Source of the DNA: Fidelibacterota bacterium UBA2986
GTDB lineage: Bacteria; Fidelibacterota; Marinisomatia; Marinisomatales; AB-629-J13
Reading direction: 5' to 3'
DNA length: 64,000 bases
NCBI GenBank assembly: GCA_002346675.1
Contig: DEAI01000011.1
Location: 75,530 to 139,529 of the forward strand
A program made the translations under genes and the position numbers. A model generated the notes under the pieces. The model was not told the DNA's origin and made no database searches. It worked only from the letters and a program-made list of their open reading frames with translations. Below are positions 54,968 through 63,639 of the stretch, in pieces (positions within the stretch are counted from its first letter, which is position 1; each line of letters begins with the position of its first letter).

Positions 54968-56076
54968 CTATATTGACAGGGATAGCTTGGGTTTCCCTGA
55001 GCATTTACGTTTTATATGTTTCTTTATTTAGTATTGGACTATATCGTTTAAAACGTCAATCTTGTGTGCCTTCTGTGGCAAACACTCCTAATGTGTCTGT
55101 TGTAATTGCCGCCAGAAATGAATACAATAATCTAAAAAATCTGTTGAGTGATTTATCCTCTCAAAAATATCCAAAAGACAAGCTGGAAATTATTATAGTA
55201 GATGATCGTTCAACTGATGGGACCTGGAAGATCATTACAGACTTCACAAAAAAATATCTCAATTTTAGGGGACTACAAATAACAAAAAAATCAAAAGATA
55301 TGACCCCAAAAAAGTTTGCCCTTTCAAGGGCCATTTCAAAAGCGAGAGGAGATATAATCCTCTCTACAGATGGGGACTGCCGGGTTAAGTCAACATGGGT
55401 GGGCAGTATGGTAGCACAATTGGGGAGCCGTTTTGGCATAATCGCTGGATTTTCTACTATTCATTCCAAAAAGCAGAAACTATTTCATAAATATCAGCAT
55501 GTTGATTTTCTCTCTCTTATGAGTGCTAACGCAGGTGCAATGGGGCTAGGCTTATCCTGGGCAGGTTCCGGGCAAAATATTGCATATCGAAAAGACTGTT
55601 ACACTAAAATTGATGGTTTTAATCCTGTTGCACATAAAGTTTCTGGAGATGATATTTATTTAATACAAAGTATTTCAAAAATCGGGGGTGGGGCTTTCAA
55701 TCCTGACCCAAATGGAGCTGTAACTACCTTGCCCGTTGATACTCTTGGTCAGTTTATTAACCAAAGAACACGGTGGGCTTCCAACGCTTCTGGTCAGTAT
55801 AACACTAAAATATGGTTTCTTATTTTTCTGTTGGTAGCGTTTGTTCTTAATTTTTCTATCCTGTTTCAGGTGGTTCTCGGATTTTTTTCTTTTTCTCTAT
55901 TAAAAATAATTTTTATAAAAATCTTATCTGAGGGTCTAGTTATATTTTCAGGAGCCGCAAGACTCAATACCCCTGTTTCAATTTCCATTTTTTTATTCTG
56001 GTCTATAATTCAGACTGCCTATATACCGATTGTTGGACTTTTAGGGGTCTCTGGAAAATTTAATTGGAAACCATGA
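54964..56076 (+). CDS. Membrane family 2 glycosyltransferase
   Basis: 370 residues. An N-terminal helix (about 5-27) and three C-terminal helices (about 275-365) flank a GT-A domain. Nucleotide-sugar motifs: VVIAARNEYNNLKNLL, IIIVDDRSTDGT (about 76-87), STDGDC (DxD, about 135-140) and QRTRW near 262 (QxxRW), typical of processive or lipid-linked GT2 enzymes. Acceptor unknown. Starts at ATGA in the mgtE stop, and its own stop overlaps the DUF3108 gene. Confidence 0.9.
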   Translation: MTILTGIAWVSLSIYVLYVSLFSIGLYRLKRQSCVPSVANTPNVSVVIAARNEYNNLKNLLSDLSSQKYPKDKLEIIIVDDRSTDGTWKIITDFTKKYLNFRGLQITKKSKDMTPKKFALSRAISKARGDIILSTDGDCRVKSTWVGSMVAQLGSRFGIIAGFSTIHSKKQKLFHKYQHVDFLSLMSANAGAMGLGLSWAGSGQNIAYRKDCYTKIDGFNPVAHKVSGDDIYLIQSISKIGGGAFNPDPNGAVTTLPVDTLGQFINQRTRWASNASGQYNTKIWFLIFLLVAFVLNFSILFQVVLGFFSFSLLKIIFIKILSEGLVIFSGAARLNTPVSISIFLFWSIIQTAYIPIVGLLGVSGKFNWKP

Positions 56077-56786
56077 AAAGATTTTTTCATTGTGTGTCAA
56101 TCTTGCTATTGTTTGAACTAGCTTTTGGTAGTAGAGATACTCTACATTATGACGTGACTGTTTTTGGAATAAGGTGTGGAAAAATATCCTATTCCTCTGA
56201 AGAAGAAAACATTTCAATCACTGCCCTATCTAGTGGATTAATTGAATATTTCTATCCATTTAAAAATGATTACCACACCTCATTTGATACTTTAACTTTT
56301 GGAATTCGTAACTATAAAAAAACCGCCAAACAGGGCGATTTTAAACAACGATTATCTGGAAGGTGGGATAGCTCAACAAAAGAGTTTACCTATGATAATT
56401 TTAATTCCTTTAAAAGAGCAGATTCCTGTATGACAATTTTTACATTATTGGAAAGGTTAAACCGTGAAAATCCTGAGAAGTTGGATACAAAATGGTTTCA
56501 AATAGAACATGAGGGCAGTTTATATAGATCTCGAGTGCTATTGGCAGGTACAGAAAAAATATTAATAAATGGAGCTTCTATCATGAGCAATCATTTACGC
56601 CTTGATTTAATACCCGATGACAGAGAAATAAAAATGCTTGACCGGTCTGATTATTTTAGTCAAAATATCACCCGCTCTGAGGCAATTAAACAAATATGGG
56701 TTGAACATAAACCTTCTGGAAAAATATTAAAAGCCTCTGTAAAAATTGGACCCATAACCATAACAGCAACTATTACTGATAAATGA
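56073..56786 (+). CDS. Exported DUF3108 domain protein
   Basis: 237 residues from the ATG at 56073, which overlaps the glycosyltransferase stop as ATGA; a TTG three codons upstream is less likely. Signal peptide about 1-18 (ending AFG). The beta-rich body reads like DUF3108: LHYDVTVFGIRCGKISYSS near the start, a FYPFKNDYHTSFD segment, and VEHKPSGKILKASVKIG at the end. Such proteins are periplasmic or outer-membrane-attached and of unknown role. Sits between GT2 and the small membrane protein genes in the coupled run. Confidence 0.82.
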   Translation: MKRFFHCVSILLLFELAFGSRDTLHYDVTVFGIRCGKISYSSEEENISITALSSGLIEYFYPFKNDYHTSFDTLTFGIRNYKKTAKQGDFKQRLSGRWDSSTKEFTYDNFNSFKRADSCMTIFTLLERLNRENPEKLDTKWFQIEHEGSLYRSRVLLAGTEKILINGASIMSNHLRLDLIPDDREIKMLDRSDYFSQNITRSEAIKQIWVEHKPSGKILKASVKIGPITITATITDK

Positions 56787-57160
56787 AAATTCAATTTAAC
56801 CAACGCTGGAAAAACCTTCTTGTCTGGACAATACTTCTGACAACGATTATAGCCGCTCTCATTATGGGGATAGATAAAAAAATTGTTGTATTTTTTACGT
56901 TGGCTCTCGGGTTTTTTACACAGATATTTGCAGGAATGGGAGCGCTCATTGCTATGATACCATGGGTTGGTCCCTTTATTATAAAAGTATTTACAATTCC
57001 CTTCTTCTGGATGGTTAACTCTCTGGGTTACTTTGTATCTATTATTGCTATCAAAAAAGGATATTCAAAGCAGATTACCAAGTCCCGGGTGCTCACAGTT
57101 GCAATGTTGTTTGGAATTATTATCGGATATATTATGGGACATATCATACCTTTAAGATGA
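56783..57160 (+). CDS. Small membrane protein, unknown
   Basis: 125 residues with three or four hydrophobic segments (about 13-30, 33-58, 62-90 and 102-122) and basic ends. I recognise no family. The ATG overlaps the DUF3108 stop and its own stop overlaps the aroQ-like ATG, so it is expressed with its neighbours and is likely real in spite of its low complexity. Confidence 0.75.
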   Translation: MKIQFNQRWKNLLVWTILLTTIIAALIMGIDKKIVVFFTLALGFFTQIFAGMGALIAMIPWVGPFIIKVFTIPFFWMVNSLGYFVSIIAIKKGYSKQITKSRVLTVAMLFGIIIGYIMGHIIPLR

Positions 57161-57591
57161 AAGTTTTAGTCTTACAAGGGCCAAACCTAAACCTGATTGG
57201 TGTTAAATCTGCTCAGTCTGGAAAAAAAATAACTTTAGATAAAATTAACAAGGCTATTCGTTTTGAAGTAAGAAACACCAAAATAGAGTTAAAAATATTT
57301 CAAACACATAAGATTTATATGGCTATTTCATTTCTTCAGCGGAACCGTAATTCTGCCTCAGGGGTATTATTAGCTCCTATGGCGTGGGCTAAATATGAAT
57401 ACTCATTAGTTGATACACTAAACCTAATTAAACTTCCGACTGTTCAGGTAATTTTTGAGGGCGATTATGGAGCAAATGTAACTGAAAGTGATTCTGTTTT
57501 TTCTGAAACTGTAGTTAAGACTGTGTCCCACCATGATCCAACTCATGCATTTATTAGCGGATTAAACAGCCTCAAAAGTTATCTATCATAA
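57157..57591 (+). CDS. Degenerate type II 3-dehydroquinase (AroQ-like pseudoenzyme)
   Basis: 144 residues, the normal AroQ length, beginning with the family signature LVLQGPNLNLIG. Later active-site landmarks are gone. The flexible loop has no Arg/Tyr pair (GVKSAQSGKKITLD). The QSNxEGxL motif is FQTHKIYMAISFLQ, without the glutamate. NPGAYTHTS is replaced by LAPMAWAKYEYS. The ExHlSN and terminal GxGxxGY motifs are not recognisable. It should not dehydrate 3-dehydroquinate; a scaffold or ligand-binding role is possible. It sits in the coupled envelope run, not in a shikimate context. Confidence 0.75.
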   Translation: MKVLVLQGPNLNLIGVKSAQSGKKITLDKINKAIRFEVRNTKIELKIFQTHKIYMAISFLQRNRNSASGVLLAPMAWAKYEYSLVDTLNLIKLPTVQVIFEGDYGANVTESDSVFSETVVKTVSHHDPTHAFISGLNSLKSYLS

Positions 57592-57596
57592 ATAAA

Positions 57597-58631
57597 TTGC
57601 TATATTTTTTTTATTTAATTATTCTGGTTTTTGTGTCGTGCTCTCAGAGTCCCCATCTGGGAGAACCTGATCGACATTCAATTTCTTATTTTCCAAGTAC
57701 AAATTATGATTCAGTAAACGTACATATTCCCAAAGGTTATTCATTTACATCAATTCCTAATAAGTTTACTAAAAATCTGATACTCGCCCAATCAAATTTA
57801 TTGTTCACTGAAAGTGTCGATGATACTCTTAGGAAACAGCTGATTGATCTATTAATAAATCGTGCAATAACAAAAAAAATCTATACCTTGAACAAGGCGA
57901 TCCAATTAGATAATATTTGTAAACTCGAATTTATAGCCGACTTAAACACAATTAAAAATATTGAATCCGAGCTCGTTTCAATATATGTAAACCGTTTATC
58001 AGAATCTATACATCCACTTTTTCAAAATAAGATTCCCTATCCAAACTGGAAAAATATTTCTTTCAATAAATTATTATTGCCCTGTGAAAACCTTCCTGTC
58101 CCAAAAAGAGCAAAACTTTTGCCAAATGCACCACGTGAGTATAGAAAGGGCGTTCACCGTGGGATTGACTTTTTTGCTGATTGGGGTACGCCAGTACGGG
58201 CTGTAGCTGAGGGAACTGTTATTCGTGCTGATCATAATTTTAAAGAGGTAAGCTCAGCGCTTAGATCTGAACTATTACAAAAGGCATCTCAAATCCATAG
58301 AACCCCTTCTGACGTGTTTGAGCATGTTTTATTAGGAAAATCTGTTATTCTGGACCATGGATTGAAATTTATACCCGGATATCGAGTTATTACTATTTAT
58401 GCCCATCTATCCCATATAAATAAAAATGTTAAACCTGGAGTTAAAATTAAAAAGGGAGAACAGCTGGGTAAAACTGGCAACACGGGAATGCAAGCATCTA
58501 CCTTGGGAAAGAGAGATGGTTCTCACCTCCACTGGGAGATGATATTACAAAATAAAGATGGAGAGTTTTATACAGGACAGGGATTGAAATACAAGGAATT
58601 GTATCCTCTCTTACAATCTATGTTTAAATAA
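57597..58631 (+). CDS. M23 family metallopeptidase lipoprotein
   Basis: 344 residues, TTG start five bases after the previous stop. A lipoprotein signal ends at Cys15 (VFVSC). The C-terminal M23 domain (about 180-335) has a complete zinc site: H187 and D191 (VHRGIDFFAD), H270 (YAHL) and H310/H312 (SHLHWEM), unlike the EnvC-like protein at 8187-9374. An insertion of about 30 residues (217-248) interrupts the domain after the first strands. It probably cuts peptidoglycan cross-links at the cell envelope. Last gene of the coupled run; a strong hairpin terminator follows. Confidence 0.92.
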   Translation: MLYFFYLIILVFVSCSQSPHLGEPDRHSISYFPSTNYDSVNVHIPKGYSFTSIPNKFTKNLILAQSNLLFTESVDDTLRKQLIDLLINRAITKKIYTLNKAIQLDNICKLEFIADLNTIKNIESELVSIYVNRLSESIHPLFQNKIPYPNWKNISFNKLLLPCENLPVPKRAKLLPNAPREYRKGVHRGIDFFADWGTPVRAVAEGTVIRADHNFKEVSSALRSELLQKASQIHRTPSDVFEHVLLGKSVILDHGLKFIPGYRVITIYAHLSHINKNVKPGVKIKKGEQLGKTGNTGMQASTLGKRDGSHLHWEMILQNKDGEFYTGQGLKYKELYPLLQSMFK

Positions 58632-58657
58632 AAAAGCCCCGATACTGGGGCTTTTTT
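58630..58657. terminator. Bidirectional intrinsic terminator
   Basis: AAAAAAGCCCC-GATACT-GGGGCTTTTTT is a perfect 11-pair inverted repeat with T-tracts on both strands. It lies between the M23 gene and the convergent PorV-like gene, and can end both transcripts. Confidence 0.9.
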
Positions 58658-58681
58658 ATTATTTTTTAAAAAAATATTAAA

Positions 58682-59710
58682 TTAAAAGGCAACTCTAACA
58701 GAAATTACCTGGTTTGTGTCAAAGTACTCAGCTGGCATAAAAGCATAATCAACTGTCAGACCCATCCCAATAAAAGTCTGTAGATTTAAACTACCTCCAA
58801 AAGATACTCCGTCGAACGGGTTTTTATATTCCCAATCAACACTTTCATCATCTTTTGCTTCCATAGATGTCTGAAACCCAGCACGAACACTAGCCAACTC
58901 ACCTACATCATAAGAACCTAGTAGCCTAACCTCATCTGTTGCATAATAATTGCTAGTATAGGTTAAACCTAAGTTAAGCCCAGCAAGGCTATAGTTTGCT
59001 GACATATCCATAGTAAAAGGGAGGTCGAAAGAAGCTGCATCCGCTTTGTAATATTCTTGTGGTCTATCAGAATCTGCTGCCTCTGCCTGAACACCTAACC
59101 CTTCTCCTCCATATGTAATAGGCTGCCCAAAGTTTCTAATTGCGAACCCAACATCTAGGTTTTCGCAATCCATAAAGGATTTATACTGAACACCAACATC
59201 TACCGATAATCCACTTGCGCTTACCCTTCCGAAACTTTCACTCAACCAATTTACTGTAGCACCTACACTTGTACGGTCAGATAAACGTTTAGAAACACTA
59301 CCACCTACAACAAACATACTGGGAGTGAACACTCTACCTGTACCGTCCGGTTGATAAACAGTAGTTTCATCTATATCACCGACGTTGAAAGTTCTCACAG
59401 TTAGTGCTAGTTTTCCTAAATTTCCAAAATTACTTCCTATCCCAAAGTAGTTTGTTGAGATATCAGCAATATAAGTCCTATTTGAAAACATAGCCTCTAC
59501 ATTATCACTACTCATGGCCAGACCTGCGGGGTTCCAATATACCGCATCGAGCCCAGCGGCACTTGCTGCAGCACCGCCCCCAGATAAGTGACGTGCATTT
59601 TGTACAATCTGCAGCTGAGATGATGATGACGTTCCCATTCTGGAGCCTTGTCCAAAAACTAAACTACTAAGCGTAATGATGATCACACTTTTAACTAACA
59701 ATGATTTCAT
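58682..59710 (-). CDS. PorV/PorQ family outer-membrane protein (type IX secretion-associated)
   Basis: 342 residues from the ATG at 59710, preferred because GGAG lies nine bases upstream and the protein then begins with a standard signal peptide (MKSLLVKSVIIITLSSLVFGQ); an ATG five codons earlier is possible. Mature start ARHLSGGGAAASAAGLDAVYWNPAGLA is typical of the FadL-like PorV/UPF0164 barrels that serve as T9SS shuttles. Alternating beta pattern to the C-terminal aromatic VRVAF. Just upstream is the gene for a T9SS cargo protein, so a chaperone/shuttle role is inferred. Confidence 0.88.
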   Translation of the reverse strand: MKSLLVKSVIIITLSSLVFGQGSRMGTSSSSQLQIVQNARHLSGGGAAASAAGLDAVYWNPAGLAMSSDNVEAMFSNRTYIADISTNYFGIGSNFGNLGKLALTVRTFNVGDIDETTVYQPDGTGRVFTPSMFVVGGSVSKRLSDRTSVGATVNWLSESFGRVSASGLSVDVGVQYKSFMDCENLDVGFAIRNFGQPITYGGEGLGVQAEAADSDRPQEYYKADAASFDLPFTMDMSANYSLAGLNLGLTYTSNYYATDEVRLLGSYDVGELASVRAGFQTSMEAKDDESVDWEYKNPFDGVSFGGSLNLQTFIGMGLTVDYAFMPAEYFDTNQVISVRVAF

Positions 59711-59734
59711 AATATAATTCTCCATTGTTTTTTA

Positions 59735-62700
59735 TTAATAATATTTGAGCACTTGAGTTTCTTGGACAAGCGCTAATTTAAGGACTTTCTCTCCGAAATC
59801 CGTTTCTACATGAACGATATAGAGTCCGCTTGCAACGGGGTAGCCATATTGATTAGCCAAGTCCCAAGTTGCATATTGACCAGCATCATTCTTGTCTATC
59901 TGTCTTACCATTGTACCACCAAGATTAAAAATCCTTATAGTGGCCGTCGCAGGCAAGTGGTTAAATGAAACATATTTTTCCGAGCGGCTAGTTTCCAGCT
60001 CATGAAAACCATAATATGGATTTGGATAGACATTTATCATATCTATATCTTCCTGTGAAACTGCTCCGCCGGTTGTGTTCTTTACTGTTGTAAATGTCCA
60101 CCTATCTACACCCTGCTGAATCGGATTTGCATACACAAATAATATTTCATCGCCAGCAGAATATGGTGCACCCCACCAAACTGTATTCCAAGTGAGATGG
60201 GCCTCATTAGACGCAAAGTCGGCCAGAGTTTCCTCATATGGACGATTAAGAAATTCGGTATACATTCTGTTATACGGATTAAAGGCGTGGTATTCAGGTG
60301 TTCCATCTCCATTTCCATCATAGCTGCCATCATAGCCAGTTCCTGCTGCTTGAATACGATCATAAACTATCAAACTAATCTGAACAGGCTCATCGCCAGC
60401 CTCCATATCATAAACCTTAAATGGAACTGTGATCAGAAATGGGTCTCCGGTTCCAGGGTTTTCAGGAGATGGGTGGTTTGCTAGGTCACCATTTCTAGCT
60501 CCATATAACCATACCTGAGACCCTCCTGAAATAACCGGAATAAATCCATTTTCCAAAGGATCTCCATATTCACCATCCCATACTACCTTAACATCACGCT
60601 GTAAATAGTCAACAGACGTGTGTCCCGCACCGTAGGCGTCAGACGATTTCGCTGTAACCGCCCATCCATAGTCAGCATAAGATCCAAGAGTGTAAGATGA
60701 GCTTCCATAGAAAACACCGCCATCTGATATAGATTCATAGTTAGTAGGAGCTGAATAACCTACACTTACATTAACATAAAATCCATCAGTCGTTCCCATA
60801 GCTGACGCACCATGAACCGCTCCACCGGAGTTATATACACCACCAACTATATTCTCTAGATCTGTTCCATTCATCGTGAACATATCTTCTAACAATATTT
60901 CACCACTTGATGTGTTGACCAAATTCCAGTGTTTTATGGTTTTAAACTCATAACCAAGCTCTGAAACGGTCGTGGTCCCTGAAGCATCTACAACGGTTCC
61001 GTCATAGCCATCATCCCAAACCTGGTAACCTATATTTTGCGGAAAATCAAAGGGCTGAACATTAACCACAATGACCTGTCCCCCTTCAATCATACCAAAC
61101 TCAGACCTTGCAGAGTCTCCATACGTTAAAACATTTCCTGCCCCTAGTGTACCTTCTTGATTTACACAGTTTTGATCGTAATCAGGATAAGAACATCCAC
61201 TTACCGATGGCCAACTATTAACTACAATATCATCCGGTAGATCAAACTGTAATCCATCAACCCACGCTCCTCCAGGACAGACCATATCATATGTAAGAAC
61301 CAGGTCAACTGTTCCTATATTTGATGAAGCAATAGCAGAAGCGGTGACCGTTGACGGTGAGCAGTCTAACACCTTTCCAAGTGTTCTACCCACAGAGTCT
61401 GGATAGTTTGACATTTGCCAAGACCCTGCTAGGTCCCGATAGTAGTGCTGTAAATTAAAATTTACCTCATAACTATCTCCGGTTAACTCTTCAGGATTGG
61501 TAATATGAACTGTAACATTACCACCAGCTGTTCCCTCATGGTCCGTTGCAACATCACCCCCCGTTTGAGAGTTAATTGTCTCTCCTGGGTTCACACTGCG
61601 CGGTACGACCGCTACAATAGCCGGAGTAGACTCCAAAGTAATAAAAGGATCAAGCGGCTCTCCGAGATCATCATAACTTCTAGAGGAGAGTGGTAAATAA
61701 CTATATGCAGTAACAGCATAATAATAGGTTATACCGTTTGACATCGGTCTCAAACGAAGCTCATCATAATCTGTTGAGAAATAGCGCTGAACCCCTGCGT
61801 CTGTCCCTGTTTGCTTTACCTGCTCCAAAATATAACCAGAAACAGGATCTACACCTCTGTCAAATATATCTTTTATTAAGTTAATTTTATCAAATGTGGC
61901 TATTCTTTTTCCTTCACTTAGTGGCGATCCAGCTGAAGGAATTTGATAGACATTGTATCCCTCAAACTCAAAGCCTTTGCTTATATCTGTTTCAGTTGAA
62001 GCAACTGTTGCTGCATCTGAACCCCACTCAAGTGCAATAGCTCCATCCATATCCAACCCCGCAACCACTGGGGTTTTTGGTGCTGACGGTAAGTCAAAAC
62101 TATTATTATATGCATATTGAGCGGTCTCGTCATGAAACTTTGCAACTGTAACCGATGATATTGCGTTTCCTCCCATTCCACCAATTAGGGCCAGCACAAC
62201 AACCTGCTCATCTCCTAGGTTCATAGAAAAGGGACCAGACGCCATCACCAAACGACGATCACCTGGGGGAAGCTGAACACCATCAACCCAGCCGGTTCCC
62301 GCTACAGGGTCACCCGATAAAACAAAGTTTGTTTCTTGACCTGTAGACAAATCGGTCCAGGGAACCTGTTCAGGATATTCCGGGCGCGGCAAAAAACCTT
62401 CCATTAAATTAAAAAACTGAAGAGAACCACTATAACTTGAAAGGTCAGGGTCTGAAATTGATGAGCCTGCCCCAAAATATGTAAATGAGGTCATAGGAAG
62501 CACCGTAGGAACAATATCTTCAGCACCCTCACCGCCTCCACCAGAAAACGAAACATTTAAGTTGTTTTCAGGGCCCTGTAAAAAATCATAACCACCTGAT
62601 GGTACCGGCAAATTGTAAATACCGTTAAAGACCCCATCAAGAGAATTTCCATTGTAAACATATCCAAAAGAAAGCCCCACATCACAGCCAACATAGTCAT

Positions 62701-63604
62701 CTGTGTAGGTTCCAAGGTCAGGGTCTGACCACTGAGTAAAATATGCCGTATCTACCTTAGCATCGGCTGGGCCCCCAGGGAGCCCTGTATATTTCATTTT
62801 CGCACGCTTAAACACTATATTTCCCAGAGGGTCGGCTGCGCCAAACTTATAAGCCCACAAGGTAACCTGCAACTCTACTCCAACAGGATCAGCACCATAG
62901 ACATTTGGTGCCGTGTTTTGAGTAGCAAGACTATCCCCGCTTGAATTAACAATCAACGGAATATCGTTTGCTACTACCCACAGCGTTTGATCTGCACCGG
63001 GATAACCAGGAATATCAACTGCAGGGTCGTAACTTCCATCAAGGTCCACATCATGATATGGAGCTCCCCAAGCTGCGGGCCAGTTGTTCCAATCATACTC
63101 ATACTGCTCATAAACACTTTCAACTGGCAACCCAACATTATCTGCATCTGCCTGGAGGTTTGCTGTCATAAAATCAGTTCTAACGCGCCAAACATGGTGA
63201 GACGACGGGTCTGTTGATCCAATCACATTTCCCTCTCCATCATAGACAACACGACCGGCCTTTAGGCCAGCGTAATAGGTTGTACCACCTACACGTGGGG
63301 ACTGTGAGTTTCCATCAGAGACCTTCACCCCCCAAAGCATTCCATCTTCATAAATAAGACCGCCAGTTCCTATGGGGTAGTCCACCTGTGTTCCATTTGG
63401 ACTCCCTGACGTTGTTCCTGCTGAGCTCTTTTTCATCCAATAAGCCATATTGTTAATATTAATGACAGACTGGGATGGCATGGTAACGTCAGAAGTTTCA
63501 TTTGTCTTTGGTGAAAAGTTTGAAACACCAGTTTTACCAAAAACCAAACCAATTAAACCAATTAAACTAAAAGCAACGATGTATTTTCTAAAGTCAGTTT
63601 TCAT
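59735..63604 (-). CDS. Large secreted protein with a T9SS type A C-terminal sorting domain
   Basis: 1289 residues, signal peptide about 1-23 (ending VFGK), mature part Asp/Gly/Tyr-rich. A fibronectin-like segment lies around 515-650 (GFEFEGYNVYQIPSAGSPLSEG) and beta domains follow. The C-terminal 85 residues form a FlgD/T9SS sorting domain: NVYPNPYYG, then IRIFNLGGTMVRQI and YPVASGLYIVHVETDFGEKV. Many DxDxDG-like sites (DVDLDGSYDPAVD, DGNGDGTPE) suggest calcium binding. Probably displayed or released at the surface; enzymatic motifs are not seen. Lies between a TonB-dependent receptor and the PorV-like protein. Confidence 0.9.
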   Translation of the reverse strand: MKTDFRKYIVAFSLIGLIGLVFGKTGVSNFSPKTNETSDVTMPSQSVININNMAYWMKKSSAGTTSGSPNGTQVDYPIGTGGLIYEDGMLWGVKVSDGNSQSPRVGGTTYYAGLKAGRVVYDGEGNVIGSTDPSSHHVWRVRTDFMTANLQADADNVGLPVESVYEQYEYDWNNWPAAWGAPYHDVDLDGSYDPAVDIPGYPGADQTLWVVANDIPLIVNSSGDSLATQNTAPNVYGADPVGVELQVTLWAYKFGAADPLGNIVFKRAKMKYTGLPGGPADAKVDTAYFTQWSDPDLGTYTDDYVGCDVGLSFGYVYNGNSLDGVFNGIYNLPVPSGGYDFLQGPENNLNVSFSGGGGEGAEDIVPTVLPMTSFTYFGAGSSISDPDLSSYSGSLQFFNLMEGFLPRPEYPEQVPWTDLSTGQETNFVLSGDPVAGTGWVDGVQLPPGDRRLVMASGPFSMNLGDEQVVVLALIGGMGGNAISSVTVAKFHDETAQYAYNNSFDLPSAPKTPVVAGLDMDGAIALEWGSDAATVASTETDISKGFEFEGYNVYQIPSAGSPLSEGKRIATFDKINLIKDIFDRGVDPVSGYILEQVKQTGTDAGVQRYFSTDYDELRLRPMSNGITYYYAVTAYSYLPLSSRSYDDLGEPLDPFITLESTPAIVAVVPRSVNPGETINSQTGGDVATDHEGTAGGNVTVHITNPEELTGDSYEVNFNLQHYYRDLAGSWQMSNYPDSVGRTLGKVLDCSPSTVTASAIASSNIGTVDLVLTYDMVCPGGAWVDGLQFDLPDDIVVNSWPSVSGCSYPDYDQNCVNQEGTLGAGNVLTYGDSARSEFGMIEGGQVIVVNVQPFDFPQNIGYQVWDDGYDGTVVDASGTTTVSELGYEFKTIKHWNLVNTSSGEILLEDMFTMNGTDLENIVGGVYNSGGAVHGASAMGTTDGFYVNVSVGYSAPTNYESISDGGVFYGSSSYTLGSYADYGWAVTAKSSDAYGAGHTSVDYLQRDVKVVWDGEYGDPLENGFIPVISGGSQVWLYGARNGDLANHPSPENPGTGDPFLITVPFKVYDMEAGDEPVQISLIVYDRIQAAGTGYDGSYDGNGDGTPEYHAFNPYNRMYTEFLNRPYEETLADFASNEAHLTWNTVWWGAPYSAGDEILFVYANPIQQGVDRWTFTTVKNTTGGAVSQEDIDMINVYPNPYYGFHELETSRSEKYVSFNHLPATATIRIFNLGGTMVRQIDKNDAGQYATWDLANQYGYPVASGLYIVHVETDFGEKVLKLALVQETQVLKYY

Positions 63605-63639
63605 AAAATACCCTTTTTATTTTTAAATTATTTAAATAA

